Shown here: positions 43,585 through 53,055 of the stretch, piece by piece
How the letters are laid out: each line of letters begins with the position of its first letter
How positions within the stretch are numbered: position 1 is the stretch's first letter
DNA from: Deltaproteobacteria bacterium
Lineage (GTDB): Bacteria > Myxococcota > SpSt-1050
DNA: 61,940 nt
Reading direction: 5' to 3'
Assembly: GCA_026416535.1 (NCBI GenBank)
Contig: JAOAFA010000059.1
Span: forward strand, 1 to 61,940
Translations under genes and position numbers: made by a program
The notes under the pieces: model-generated
Seen by the model: only the letters and a program-made list of their open reading frames with translations
Database searches by the model: none
What the model was told of the DNA's origin: nothing

Positions 43585-45426
43585 TCAATCTGTTCTTTTC
43601 AAAATGAATGGATAAGTTACTATGACAATACCTCCACCTTTGGGTTCTGGAAATTTCCAACCTTTTACCTTACTAATTATACAATTTTCGACATTCTGGT
43701 TATTTAGCGTAGTCTCTTTAACCTTTGCAGATTGAACCGATCCGGTAGGAGAGATAACAAAATTCACTGACACCTTACCCCAGAGACCCGGATTCTTTGC
43801 AAGCTCAAGTTCGTAGCAGTATCTTATTTCATTTGCATGCGCCCTTATGACCCTTCTTATAAGCTCTTTGTCAAGAGAACCAAGGACCATTGGTGTCCCA
43901 CCGGAAATTCCTATGTCATGCTCTTTCTTCCCACCTATTGATCCAACACCGTATCCGTATCCACCTTGTCCTGCCCCCCTACCCCTAGTACCAACGGTTC
44001 CTATACCTATTGAATCCAAACTCGAACCACCGCCACCGGGACCAACTCCTCTCAACCCCAATCCCCCAGATCCCCTTGCATCACCAATCTGTGAACCAAA
44101 AAGTCCACCTATTGCGTTTTGTAGATCTCCCCCAAGACCTTTACCGCCAAAAAGTGTGGATCCACCTGCAAACATACCTCCGCTTTTACCAAACATCTTT
44201 AGGACACCCACCTTCTGAACAATCTCCCTATCATCTGGCTTAATTGCCTTTACTGCGGCTCTCTTGAAAACCTCTGGAGCGTCTTTCTTCCCCATCTTCC
44301 CCTCTTTATTAGCTGCTTTTGCACCTGACTCACCTTGCTTAGGCATTTCCTTTAACTTTTTTAACTCCTTATCCTCATCTATTTTCTTTGCAGGTGTCAT
44401 TATAAAATTTACAAACTTATTCGGATTCTTTACCGCCTGCTCAGTCTCAGCCTTCATATCATAAGGAAATAGGTACATACTAACCAACGAAGTCACCATA
44501 AAAAACAAGGCCACTATCAATGCATTTAAATAGTTATAATCAATATTCGTCCCCAATCCAAGTGGAAGCTTTTTAGGTGGAGGGGTGAATCTAAACTGTA
44601 AAACAGCATTATTGATGTACATTCTTGTAATAGAATTCGGGGGTAGAGTATAGACATAAGAATCTGGGATTGATGGATCTGGAACGGCCCGCTTTTCATC
44701 TATTAGATCCTTAAAAGATTTTGAACTCTCACCTATATAGACTTCACCCTCAACATTCTTGGGGAATGTAAGCCTATACTCTTTATTTATTGTTCGTATA
44801 ACAGGGTATTCAGGGATCGTAATCTCATCTGGAATTATGTAAAAATCGCACCTGCTTGTTGAACCTATAGTAACCTTCTGAGGATACATAAAATATTTAA
44901 CATCCACCATCTCCTGGTACCACAGGAACTTTATCTCAATGGCCTTGTTACCGTAAGGATCCTGTTCTTCCCCTTCTATATCATCTTCTCTTTTTTTAGC
45001 TACAATTTGTGGTTCTTCCTTTTTCTTTGGTTTGGATTCTAGCTCTTTTTTACCAGATGACGTAGGAGACTGTCTATGAGATTCAGGACCTACCTCATCT
45101 ACTGACATAATGGGAGGACTAACTCTATTTTGTTCAAAATACACAACCAGCTTTGTTTTTCCGAGTAAGATCTCATCCCCATTTTTTAAGGCTATCTTAT
45201 CTACCTTTTTGCCATTAACTATAGTGCCCGCAGAAGAGCCCATATCCCTAATATAATACCCGTCAGATGTAGCCTCAATCTGGGCGTGAATTCTAGAAAC
45301 AGTGGGATCCTCAAGTTTCAGATTTACAGATGGAAGCCTACCAATCTTAATTGAGTTCTCTGTAAATGTCTCCTCACTAATTAGTTCATCAGCATAGTAA
45401 ATCTTAAAAGAAATTCTTCTGGACAT
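43585..45426 (-). CDS. GltG-like protein: FHA domain, transmembrane helix, AgmX/PglI TonB-like C-terminus
   Basis: 613 residues. N-terminal cytoplasmic FHA (about 1-95) with IKIGRLPSVNLKLEDPTVSR, SRIHAQI and DMGSSAGTIVNG. A second beta-rich domain (about 160-280) precedes one transmembrane helix (NALIVALFFMVTSLVSMYLF). A Lys/Ala-rich region, a Gly-rich region (GGMFAGGSTLFGGKGLGGDL) and a C-terminal AgmX/PglI-type domain follow (LIRRVIRAHANEIRYCYELE; VNFVISPTGSVQSAKVKET; WKFPEPKGGGIVIVTYPF). In Myxococcus GltG/PglI has this same order and carries energy from the AglRQS motor across the periplasm. The FHA could be regulated by the kinase at 6.9-8.1 kb (inference). Confidence 0.85.
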   Translation of the reverse strand: MSRRISFKIYYADELISEETFTENSIKIGRLPSVNLKLEDPTVSRIHAQIEATSDGYYIRDMGSSAGTIVNGKKVDKIALKNGDEILLGKTKLVVYFEQNRVSPPIMSVDEVGPESHRQSPTSSGKKELESKPKKKEEPQIVAKKREDDIEGEEQDPYGNKAIEIKFLWYQEMVDVKYFMYPQKVTIGSTSRCDFYIIPDEITIPEYPVIRTINKEYRLTFPKNVEGEVYIGESSKSFKDLIDEKRAVPDPSIPDSYVYTLPPNSITRMYINNAVLQFRFTPPPKKLPLGLGTNIDYNYLNALIVALFFMVTSLVSMYLFPYDMKAETEQAVKNPNKFVNFIMTPAKKIDEDKELKKLKEMPKQGESGAKAANKEGKMGKKDAPEVFKRAAVKAIKPDDREIVQKVGVLKMFGKSGGMFAGGSTLFGGKGLGGDLQNAIGGLFGSQIGDARGSGGLGLRGVGPGGGGSSLDSIGIGTVGTRGRGAGQGGYGYGVGSIGGKKEHDIGISGGTPMVLGSLDKELIRRVIRAHANEIRYCYELELAKNPGLWGKVSVNFVISPTGSVQSAKVKETTLNNQNVENCIISKVKGWKFPEPKGGGIVIVTYPFILKRTD

Positions 45427-45444
45427 AATCTAATTCCTCTCAGA

Positions 45445-45723
45445 CTAAAGGTCGGACACTGAACCCAAAATCTTATTCCTAAAATCCTCTCTATACTTTA
45501 TGAGATTCTGGTGTTTGGCCTTAGCTGTACTATGAATATATTCTCCGTCTGGTTTTGTCAAATCACCTGTTATCAAATCGTCCTCAAAATCATACACGGT
45601 CTTCTTTTTATAAAGTGTTTGTCCATCTGATACTGTAGCGTTTTCGTCATCCTCGGCAAATGCTAAACTAATACTGACCAATAATATAACTAGGATAATA
45701 AAAGGGGAAATTATACTTCTCAT
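45445..45723 (-). CDS. Small exported protein at the GltF position
   Basis: 92 residues with a signal peptide (FIILVILLVSISLAFAEDD). The mature part is acidic and conserved-looking: TVYDFEDDLITGDLTKPDGE and HQNLIKYREDFRNKILGSV. It lies between the GltE-like and GltG-like genes (18 bases before the latter), where Myxococcus has gltF, a periplasmic protein. The equivalence rests on position and export only. Confidence 0.7.
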   Translation of the reverse strand: MRSIISPFIILVILLVSISLAFAEDDENATVSDGQTLYKKKTVYDFEDDLITGDLTKPDGEYIHSTAKAKHQNLIKYREDFRNKILGSVSDL

Positions 45724-45783
45724 ACCATTCCCTCCTTACGCTAATCATTATAACACCTTATAAAATATAATTCAATTATTATT

Positions 45784-47733
45784 CTACTCATCCTCTTCTC
45801 CAGATTGTTGCTTAAGAGATTGACTCTCTGGCTGAACATTCGTCGTCCCCTGAGCATCTTTGTTGGCATCTGCCTTACTCTCAATTGTTGAAGAATTAGC
45901 CTTTTTTACATCTTGGGGAGGAGCTGGCTCAGCCATTTGAGGTGGAGTTGGTTGTGGTGTGGGTTGCTCTGATTTCTTAGCTTCTTCTTCTTTCTTCTTA
46001 GCCTCCTCTGCCTCCTGTTTTGCCTTCTCCTCGGCCTTTCTCCTTTCTTCTTCCTCGGCTTTCTTTTTTGCCTCCTCCTCAGCCTTCTTTTTCTCCTCAA
46101 GTACTTTCGCAGCATACTGGGCCATTAGTTCTGAGTATATCTTCTCTGCAGATTTTGGGGCCTGGTCCATTGATAGCTGTTCTAAGACCTCCTTATTCAA
46201 CATTTGCATGAGATTTTTCTTGAAAAATTGATAGGCCATCTCTGGCAACATCTTTTTTGCCTCTTCTGGAATCGCTTTCTTATCAGATATCTTGAAGGAG
46301 GCTTGTATAATGTCGGCCTCAACAGCCTCAGGTGCAATCGCATATATCTCTTCTTTAAGAGATTTATCAACTTGATCCAAAATTCCCTTCTTCACACTTT
46401 CAAAAGAGCCTTGTAGGACCTTGTCTCGTATTTCTTTCTCTATCTTTTTATCCTCCATTGGTTTTACAAGCCTTGCAACAGCCTTTTCACATGCCTTTCT
46501 AATGGGTGGATCTAGTAATTCTGCAATAACTTTATTATATGCCTCCTCAATGGCTCTATCTTTATCCTTTTCTATTGCTTGATTTACGAGCATCATCCTT
46601 TCTTCCTTATCTTTTGCCTCTTTTGCCAGAGTGGCCTTTTCTTTTACTTCTTTAATATACTGATAAACTGGATCTTTCATACTAAGAGCGGTCCCCATTG
46701 TGTTTTTATACAACTCGAACCATTTTATAGCCTCATCATAATTTTCATAGCCTTTGTACATTAGTATACCCATATTAAACATTGCAGCAGTATCTTTGGG
46801 ATTTAACTTCAACATAGTCTCGTAGGTCCTCTTAGCGTCTTCAAATTGCTTTTTTCCTCTATAGGCAACTGCCAGTCCCAGGAGGGCATCTCTATTTCTT
46901 GGTTCATAACTGAGTACCTCTGTAAACTGCTTGATAGCCCCATCATAATTACTATATTTTAAGGCTATAGCCCCAATATTCATTTTTGCATCTATCATAT
47001 CCTTCTTCAAGTTTACTACTTTGACAAACTGATTAAGCGCACCTGATTCATCGTCCATTTTTAGTAGAATCATACCAAGGATATTATTCAATCCTGGGTC
47101 ATTCGCATCTATTTTCAACCCCTGAATACATGTAAGCCTTGCTAATTGTAGTTTGTTTGCATCATAGTATATCATAGAGAGAACTCTGTATGCCTCAAGG
47201 TTAGTTGGATCAAACCTTAAAGCTTTTCTACAGTATTTTATCGCCTCGTCGGGTTTCTTCTGATCTTTATATATAGATGCCAAAACTACATTATATCTTG
47301 CAGATTTCTCATCCTTTTTAAGCAAGGTCTTTGCAACTTCGATAGCCTGATTCAACTTATTGCTCTTTCTATATACGTTAATAAGATTTTCAGCTGCAAT
47401 ATCCATTTTTACAGATGCAAGCTTATAATACTTTTCTGCGTTTTCTAGATCTCCCTTTTTTTCGTAAAGGAAACCTAGGTTATAATAAATTTCGGGATTA
47501 GTACTCCCTGATGCCTCGAAGCTCTTAAATTTTGAAATTAGTTCATCATAATTTATAACACCACTTTGTTCCTGCTCCTTATATAATATAGTTAGAGCCT
47601 CAAAATCTGATGGACTAATCTCTTTAGTAACCACTTTTTCAGGTTGAATAACCTTATCCCGTGTTTTCCCTGGGCACCCCAAAAATACAAGCAAAACCGA
47701 ACACATTAAGAATATTATAAAATTTCTATTCAT
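45784..47733 (-). CDS. GltE/AglT-like TPR lipoprotein with charged coiled-coil tail
   Basis: 649 residues. Strong lipobox LLVFLGC (Cys20). Residues about 60-340 are consecutive TPR units (YYNLGFLYEKKGDLENAEKY, YCRKALRFDPTNLEAYRVLS, QFTEVLSYEPRNRDALLGLA, TYETMLKLNPKDTAAMFNMG). The C-terminal 90 residues are an almost pure Glu/Lys/Ala coiled coil (KKKAEEEAKKKAEEEERRKA) followed by a Pro/Gln tail. AglT/GltE of Myxococcus is likewise a TPR lipoprotein; the charged tail makes this one longer. It overlaps the GltD-like gene by 8 bases. Confidence 0.83.
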   Translation of the reverse strand: MNRNFIIFLMCSVLLVFLGCPGKTRDKVIQPEKVVTKEISPSDFEALTILYKEQEQSGVINYDELISKFKSFEASGSTNPEIYYNLGFLYEKKGDLENAEKYYKLASVKMDIAAENLINVYRKSNKLNQAIEVAKTLLKKDEKSARYNVVLASIYKDQKKPDEAIKYCRKALRFDPTNLEAYRVLSMIYYDANKLQLARLTCIQGLKIDANDPGLNNILGMILLKMDDESGALNQFVKVVNLKKDMIDAKMNIGAIALKYSNYDGAIKQFTEVLSYEPRNRDALLGLAVAYRGKKQFEDAKRTYETMLKLNPKDTAAMFNMGILMYKGYENYDEAIKWFELYKNTMGTALSMKDPVYQYIKEVKEKATLAKEAKDKEERMMLVNQAIEKDKDRAIEEAYNKVIAELLDPPIRKACEKAVARLVKPMEDKKIEKEIRDKVLQGSFESVKKGILDQVDKSLKEEIYAIAPEAVEADIIQASFKISDKKAIPEEAKKMLPEMAYQFFKKNLMQMLNKEVLEQLSMDQAPKSAEKIYSELMAQYAAKVLEEKKKAEEEAKKKAEEEERRKAEEKAKQEAEEAKKKEEEAKKSEQPTPQPTPPQMAEPAPPQDVKKANSSTIESKADANKDAQGTTNVQPESQSLKQQSGEEDE

Positions 47734-50700
47734 TGCCTACCTCCTCTTCCTTTGAATCCCCTTTGTCTTTACTGGATCCCTTATTATCTAGCTCGCTCTT
47801 CTCTTTATCTACTTCGTCTTTCTTTTCTTCAATTTTCTCTTTATCACCTTCTGCAGATTTCTTCTCCTCCCTCTGTTCTACCTGCCTTGGCTTTTCTACC
47901 TCCTTCTTCTGACTCCTCATCTCTTTTACCTTCTTGTCCCAATCAAACGCCATCGCAAAAGGATTTGATTCAAGAAACTGTCTAAAATTGTCAGCTTGTG
48001 GTTTTATCTCATCCCCAGATGGATACTCTTGAGGTCTTAATTCATAAAGTCTCTTTAATGATTCTACAGACCACTTGTTAAAAACCCCAAGCTCTGATGA
48101 CTTTGAAAGTGCTGCCTGATAATGAGCAACGGCCTTTTCCTCAAGCGGCATTGTCTGTTCTCTTATCATTTGTTTATATAAATCTTTCTGCTGCTTCGTC
48201 TTTAATTCTTTAGGGATAGGCATTTCTAAAAAGCTTTTTATAAATTCTTCGTATGCCTGACCTATCTTGTACAGGCTTGCAATAGCCCATTCTGCTACTT
48301 TAATATTAACTATATCGGCATAGGCCTTATAAACCCTTTCCATTGCTTTGGTCTTTTCACTAAACCTCTTCTTAAAAGTCGCTTCTGGCATTTCTAATTT
48401 TATCGCATCAAATTGGGCATACACGGGGGCAACCATAATGAACTTGGCATGAGCTACTGCCTCAAGTGCCTCTGGAGAAAACTTATCCTTCTCCTTACTT
48501 TTTTCATAGATCTTGATTGCCTGATCGAACTTCTTTTCAGCCTCTTTTTGATTCCCAAGTTCTTGCAATAAAAGCCCCTGTTTCACAATAATTGGCAAGA
48601 GCTTATTTACATCTGTCTTAGAATATTTCTTCTCAAACTCTTGATAAACCTCAAGTTCCTTCTTTTTGTCTTTCATGATATTATATATTTTTGCTATCGA
48701 CAGGTGAACATCGGGAATATCAGCCTCTTTTGGATAATCTTTTAAATACTTTCTTCTCGCATCAATAGCCTCCTGATACATCTCAAGCCCCAAGAGATAT
48801 GTCCCTGCATTGAATAGAGCGGTTGGGGCATCTTTCTCTTTCGGGAACATCTCTACAAATTTAAGATAATATTTAGCTGCGTTTTCATAATCTGCCTCAT
48901 CTCTAAAAGACTCAGCTATAGAGTAGAGTGTCTTAGGAGCCAAGCTCGATTTGGGATATTTCTCTATAAGTAGGATTCTCATCTTTATTGAATCTTCAAA
49001 TTTTTGAGCCTTACTGTAATTTGCAGCTGCATTATATAGTGCCGTGTCTGCCATCTTTGTGTCAGGGAACTCCTGTTGAAAATCATAGTATTTTTTTGCT
49101 GCTGTTTCATATTCACCCTTCTTTTCGTAATCCTCTATCAATTTAAATGCAGACTCAGCAACAAGTCTTTTCAGATCTTCTAATACCTTCCCTTTTGCGA
49201 TCTTTGGATTTTTAAGAAATTCCCTTGTCCACCTGTTAAGCTCTGCCCAGTTTTGTGCAAGGTTGAACGAGTCGAGAATCAGATTTACGGCATATTCAGC
49301 AACCTTACTATCTGGGTACTTCAAAGCAACTTCGGCAAACATCCTGTTTGCCTCCTTAAAATAGTTGTATGAGTAAAATAGATACCCGATCTCATAAGTT
49401 ATATCAGGCAACCTCTCCTTATGCTCATTCCATTTGTCATCCGCAAGTTTGGGAGGCTTCTTATCTTGAGACAAAATTCCAACGTATTTCTGCATAGCGT
49501 CTATTCTCTTCTTCTGTAATGGTGGTATCTCAACAGGAGTTTTAATCTTTGCTGATGGAAGTTTTATCCCTTTAGCAGCGTTTTTATATGCAACTATTGC
49601 GGAATGGATTGCATCTAGGTTTAAATCTCCCTTTGGATCCATCTTTACCACCTTAAGATATGCATCTCCGGCGCTCTCCCACTTTTTTAATTTGTAAAGG
49701 AGCTCTGCATAATAAAAGTTGAGTGTATAGGCATCCTTGGCATTTGGGAAGAGTTCAAGATAATCTCCATATAATTCGTGAGCCATGAAAAATGTCTTTT
49801 CTGAACCAGTCTTTTTTGCCTCGTTATGGTATGTAGTAGCAAGTTTTCTAAGTAGTGCCTCTGTCAATTCTTCAGCCTCCCTATAGTTTTTTTGCATCTC
49901 CTCGAGTTTCTTTTTTTCATTAGGATCTGTAGTTTGGTCAATTAGTTTTTTATCCGGGACCTTTGATCTAATATTTTTGAACATATCAACAAGAACTCTT
50001 GCCTCTTCAACAACCTGCCTTTTATTTGCGCGTCTATCATGTGATTCTACAATCCTTGCTTGATAAGTAAGATTTCTCATATCATCAGGTTTCTCAGAGA
50101 TGAGAAGCTTGTGAATCTCTATAGATTCGTTATCCTTTCCCTGATCAAATAGCAGTTGAGCAAGTGTTCTCAACATATCCAGATATTTCTCCGGACCGGC
50201 TATTCTCAAAAAACGTTCTTTTGCATCACTCACGTTTCCGGAATTAGAATATGTAAGAACAAAATCCTTCATCGCCTCCTTTTGAAGTGTCAACTTATTC
50301 TCTTTATTCTCTTCTACATTGGTGAGAGAATACGTAATAACCTTTTCGAAGATATCCAAAGCCCTATCCCACTCGCCAAGATTATAATATACCCATGCCA
50401 TCTTATATAGAGCATATCCATATACCCTTGAATTTTCATCCTTTGCGGCCCTCTTATATGCCTCTATGGCTCTCTGAAGGTCACCTCTATTAAAATAGTA
50501 CTCCCCAAAGCTCAGATAGGCATCCGGCACGTACTTAGATTCAGGATACTCCTTAATAAGTGTCCTATATATTTTTAATGCCTCCTCCTGCTCACCCATA
50601 TCCATGAGATTAAAACCATAATAAAAGTATACCTCGTCTATTCGTGGATAATTTGGATACTTATCAATTAGAGCTTTGTACATCTCAAGTGCCTTTTGTC

Positions 50701-51106
50701 TAAAGTTCTCTTGCTGTTTTTTAAGTGTCTCCTTCTCTTTTTGTATCATCTTCAATTTTTCTGGCTGTTTTTCATACATTGTTTCTTCATTTGTCTTCTC
50801 CATAAACTTCATCCATCTAAATTTTGCTTTCTCACTATATATCTCTGCCATTCTGAAGAGAATCTTTGGCTTCTCCTCGTCAGATACCCCTAACTTAAGC
50901 ATGCGATTCATTGTCTCAAGCTCTTTATCGCGTATCTCCTCCATTTCACTGCCCACCTTGAAATATTGATCTTCAAATCTAAGATCCGGTCTCACCTGTT
51001 CCTGAGGCTTTTGGGCCCCTTTCCCCTTTTTTTGTGCAATCAATTCCCCATTAAAAAAGGTTACCATACAGAGTCCTGCAATAATATACACAAAAAGCCT
51101 TTTCAT
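47726..51106 (-). CDS. GltD/AgmU-like large periplasmic TPR protein
   Basis: ATG 51106 is chosen because GGGAGGA precedes it and it opens the signal peptide MKRLFVYIIAGLCMVTFFNG; the frame is open to 51154. 1126 residues, close to AgmU/GltD. It is almost all helical TPR repeats: YFYYGFNLMDMGEQEEALKI, YLSFGEYYFNRGDLQRAIEA, 'YALYKMAWVYYNLGEWDRAL', 'LYSIAESFRDEADYENAAKY', 'FNAGTYLLGLEMYQEAIDA'. The last 70 residues are Glu/Lys-rich. In Myxococcus AgmU/GltD is a periplasmic scaffold linking the inner-membrane motor to outer-membrane parts. No enzyme motif. Confidence 0.82.
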   Translation of the reverse strand: MKRLFVYIIAGLCMVTFFNGELIAQKKGKGAQKPQEQVRPDLRFEDQYFKVGSEMEEIRDKELETMNRMLKLGVSDEEKPKILFRMAEIYSEKAKFRWMKFMEKTNEETMYEKQPEKLKMIQKEKETLKKQQENFRQKALEMYKALIDKYPNYPRIDEVYFYYGFNLMDMGEQEEALKIYRTLIKEYPESKYVPDAYLSFGEYYFNRGDLQRAIEAYKRAAKDENSRVYGYALYKMAWVYYNLGEWDRALDIFEKVITYSLTNVEENKENKLTLQKEAMKDFVLTYSNSGNVSDAKERFLRIAGPEKYLDMLRTLAQLLFDQGKDNESIEIHKLLISEKPDDMRNLTYQARIVESHDRRANKRQVVEEARVLVDMFKNIRSKVPDKKLIDQTTDPNEKKKLEEMQKNYREAEELTEALLRKLATTYHNEAKKTGSEKTFFMAHELYGDYLELFPNAKDAYTLNFYYAELLYKLKKWESAGDAYLKVVKMDPKGDLNLDAIHSAIVAYKNAAKGIKLPSAKIKTPVEIPPLQKKRIDAMQKYVGILSQDKKPPKLADDKWNEHKERLPDITYEIGYLFYSYNYFKEANRMFAEVALKYPDSKVAEYAVNLILDSFNLAQNWAELNRWTREFLKNPKIAKGKVLEDLKRLVAESAFKLIEDYEKKGEYETAAKKYYDFQQEFPDTKMADTALYNAAANYSKAQKFEDSIKMRILLIEKYPKSSLAPKTLYSIAESFRDEADYENAAKYYLKFVEMFPKEKDAPTALFNAGTYLLGLEMYQEAIDARRKYLKDYPKEADIPDVHLSIAKIYNIMKDKKKELEVYQEFEKKYSKTDVNKLLPIIVKQGLLLQELGNQKEAEKKFDQAIKIYEKSKEKDKFSPEALEAVAHAKFIMVAPVYAQFDAIKLEMPEATFKKRFSEKTKAMERVYKAYADIVNIKVAEWAIASLYKIGQAYEEFIKSFLEMPIPKELKTKQQKDLYKQMIREQTMPLEEKAVAHYQAALSKSSELGVFNKWSVESLKRLYELRPQEYPSGDEIKPQADNFRQFLESNPFAMAFDWDKKVKEMRSQKKEVEKPRQVEQREEKKSAEGDKEKIEEKKDEVDKEKSELDNKGSSKDKGDSKEEEVGNE

Positions 51107-51214
51107 AAGGTTATCCTCCCTAATTTTTAAGATTCTTCTCAACCTAATCATCATCTACGTTTCCTTACTTTATCCCTGGGGACAACATCTACTAAGATGA
51201 TCAACTCCTCCTAT

Positions 51215-53035
51215 CTATTTAATGCATCCCTTCAACATGGTATAGTGATATGTCCCAAGCTCATCCCTCCAATATTCACCCTCATATGGCCAATACAATT
51301 CATGATCTTCTGTGGCACCTGAATATCTCTTTTTTAGTATCTGGACAGTAAAATCCTGACCTTTTAGTTTAGACTCCAGGAGATTTTTCTTTGCTGTCTC
51401 AACCTCAAGCTGGATTCTTAAAGCCTGTTGAATAAGTTCTCTCAACTCATCTCTATGTAAAACAATAGAGTCTTTCATTACGGAGCCTGCCAAAGACATT
51501 AATCGTCTCTTCTCATTTTGTAAATCTGAAATTGCCTTTTTTGCAACCTGTGAATTTCTCCAATAACCACTCTGTTTTGAAATAGACTGTATCTCTTTGT
51601 CAATTTGGGCAAGCGCATCGTTATACTTTTTTGCAATCTTATTACTCAGGACACTGGCAATTATCCTCTTTTTTATATCCTTCTTTGCAGAATCTTTATC
51701 AAGTCCCATCTCCATTTTGTGGAAGAGCTCATAATATTTATCATCGCTCATCTTTTGTACAACAATTTTGTTTAGCTCTTCATACAAATTTTGGTAGGTC
51801 TCCATAAACTCATCTACAAATGCAGCCGCCTCAGGATACCTACAATTATCGTAATATATGACAGCCTTAATAATTGTGGCTTCTGGGAAGAATTCATCCT
51901 TAAAAAATGGGGATGAAAGGGTAACAAGATTGCCGAGAGCTTTTTCATAATCTCCCATTCTGAAATACGCCCATGAAGATTCAAACAGCGATTCAAGCCA
52001 GTTCTCAGAATCACGACTCACCTTTTCGAAGTAGTATACAGAGGATTTAAATTGCCCTGCCTGATAATGAATCCTCGCGAGCTGAAGAAACGCGTTCTCC
52101 CTTAGTTGTTCATCATATATGAGTCCTTTCTTTGGGTGTGTAAGCTTTACAACGTCTCGAAAGACATTAACGGCGTCTTGCAGCCTATTTTCCCTATACA
52201 AAATTATTCCTTCTAAATATCTAGCTTTTGGATATAGGGGTGAATTCTCTGCGATTCTATTTATCATAACCCTTGCAGCCTGAAAATCGTCCTTTTCGTA
52301 GTAATACTTAGCAAGTAAGAAGTGTGACTGATCTCTGTACTTAGCTGGAAAATCGACATCAGGATATTTTGCGAGTGCCTGCAAAAGCAATGAGTCGTCT
52401 GCAAGCTTTTGATTTATAAAAATACCCCATTCAATCGAAGACTGAAAAAATCTATGAGCGGTACCTTTATTAATGATCTGGATAAAATAGAGTAGTGATG
52501 CGTAATATTTTTTCATCCTGTAAAGTGCCTTTGCAATGTTGTACTCTGCAGCCTGATGGAATTCCATATTCTTTGGATCTGCTAATATCTCATAAAAAAG
52601 TATTGTAGCGTTTTGAAATTCACCCTGTTTCATAAGAGATAAGGCTTTATCCATTTTTGCTTTATCGGCTGCCTGTGTTGGTCCAAGGTCAAGTGCATCA
52701 AATGTGATGGCCCCTCTAAATGCGGGTTGAACAGCCGGTTTCTTTTCCTCCACCGGCGGGGCTACAACTGCCTTAGATTTCTCTGGCTTGGATGGCATCA
52801 GTTCCTCTGGGACGGAGGATGGTACCCCTTCTTTCTGAGTGGATTGTTCTATCTCGGGCTCTTTTGCTTTCTTTGGTTTTTTCTCTTTGGGTGTCTTTTT
52901 GGGTGGCTCTTTCTTTTTGGGAGCAGCAACCTCATCCATATCTAAATCCAGGCCCTCGAATTTGATTTGGGCATGTATCGAAAGACCAAATAAAAAAACG
53001 ACAAAAAATATGAAAGCTCTATTCAAGGCTATCAT
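51215..53035 (-). CDS. GltC-like periplasmic TPR protein
   Basis: ATG 53035 follows AAGGAG and opens the signal peptide MIALNRAFIFFVVFLFGLSI (cut after HAQ); 606 residues. The mature N-terminus repeats a short strand motif, KFEGLDLDMDE (about 25-35) and TFDALDLGPTQ (about 113-123), separated by a Lys/Pro-rich stretch (KKKEPPKKTPKEKKPKKAK). TPR units then follow (ATILFYEILADPKNMEFHQA, 'YFEKVSRDSENWLESLFESS', YFRMGDYEKALGNLVTL), and a coiled-coil end. Similar in size and makeup to GltC of the second Myxococcus glt cluster. The two LDL motifs may be docking sites (inference). Confidence 0.78.
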   Translation of the reverse strand: MIALNRAFIFFVVFLFGLSIHAQIKFEGLDLDMDEVAAPKKKEPPKKTPKEKKPKKAKEPEIEQSTQKEGVPSSVPEELMPSKPEKSKAVVAPPVEEKKPAVQPAFRGAITFDALDLGPTQAADKAKMDKALSLMKQGEFQNATILFYEILADPKNMEFHQAAEYNIAKALYRMKKYYASLLYFIQIINKGTAHRFFQSSIEWGIFINQKLADDSLLLQALAKYPDVDFPAKYRDQSHFLLAKYYYEKDDFQAARVMINRIAENSPLYPKARYLEGIILYRENRLQDAVNVFRDVVKLTHPKKGLIYDEQLRENAFLQLARIHYQAGQFKSSVYYFEKVSRDSENWLESLFESSWAYFRMGDYEKALGNLVTLSSPFFKDEFFPEATIIKAVIYYDNCRYPEAAAFVDEFMETYQNLYEELNKIVVQKMSDDKYYELFHKMEMGLDKDSAKKDIKKRIIASVLSNKIAKKYNDALAQIDKEIQSISKQSGYWRNSQVAKKAISDLQNEKRRLMSLAGSVMKDSIVLHRDELRELIQQALRIQLEVETAKKNLLESKLKGQDFTVQILKKRYSGATEDHELYWPYEGEYWRDELGTYHYTMLKGCIK

Positions 53036-53055
53036 TTTCTTACTCCTTAATTGCA

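Noticed and set aside
43847-44243. Plus-strand Pro-rich and His/Gln-rich frames
   Set aside because: Antisense shadows of the Gly-rich linker of the GltG-like gene.
45959-46231. Plus-strand 90-residue Ser/Phe/Ala-rich frame
   Set aside because: It is the antisense shadow of the Glu/Lys/Ala coiled coil of the GltE-like gene.
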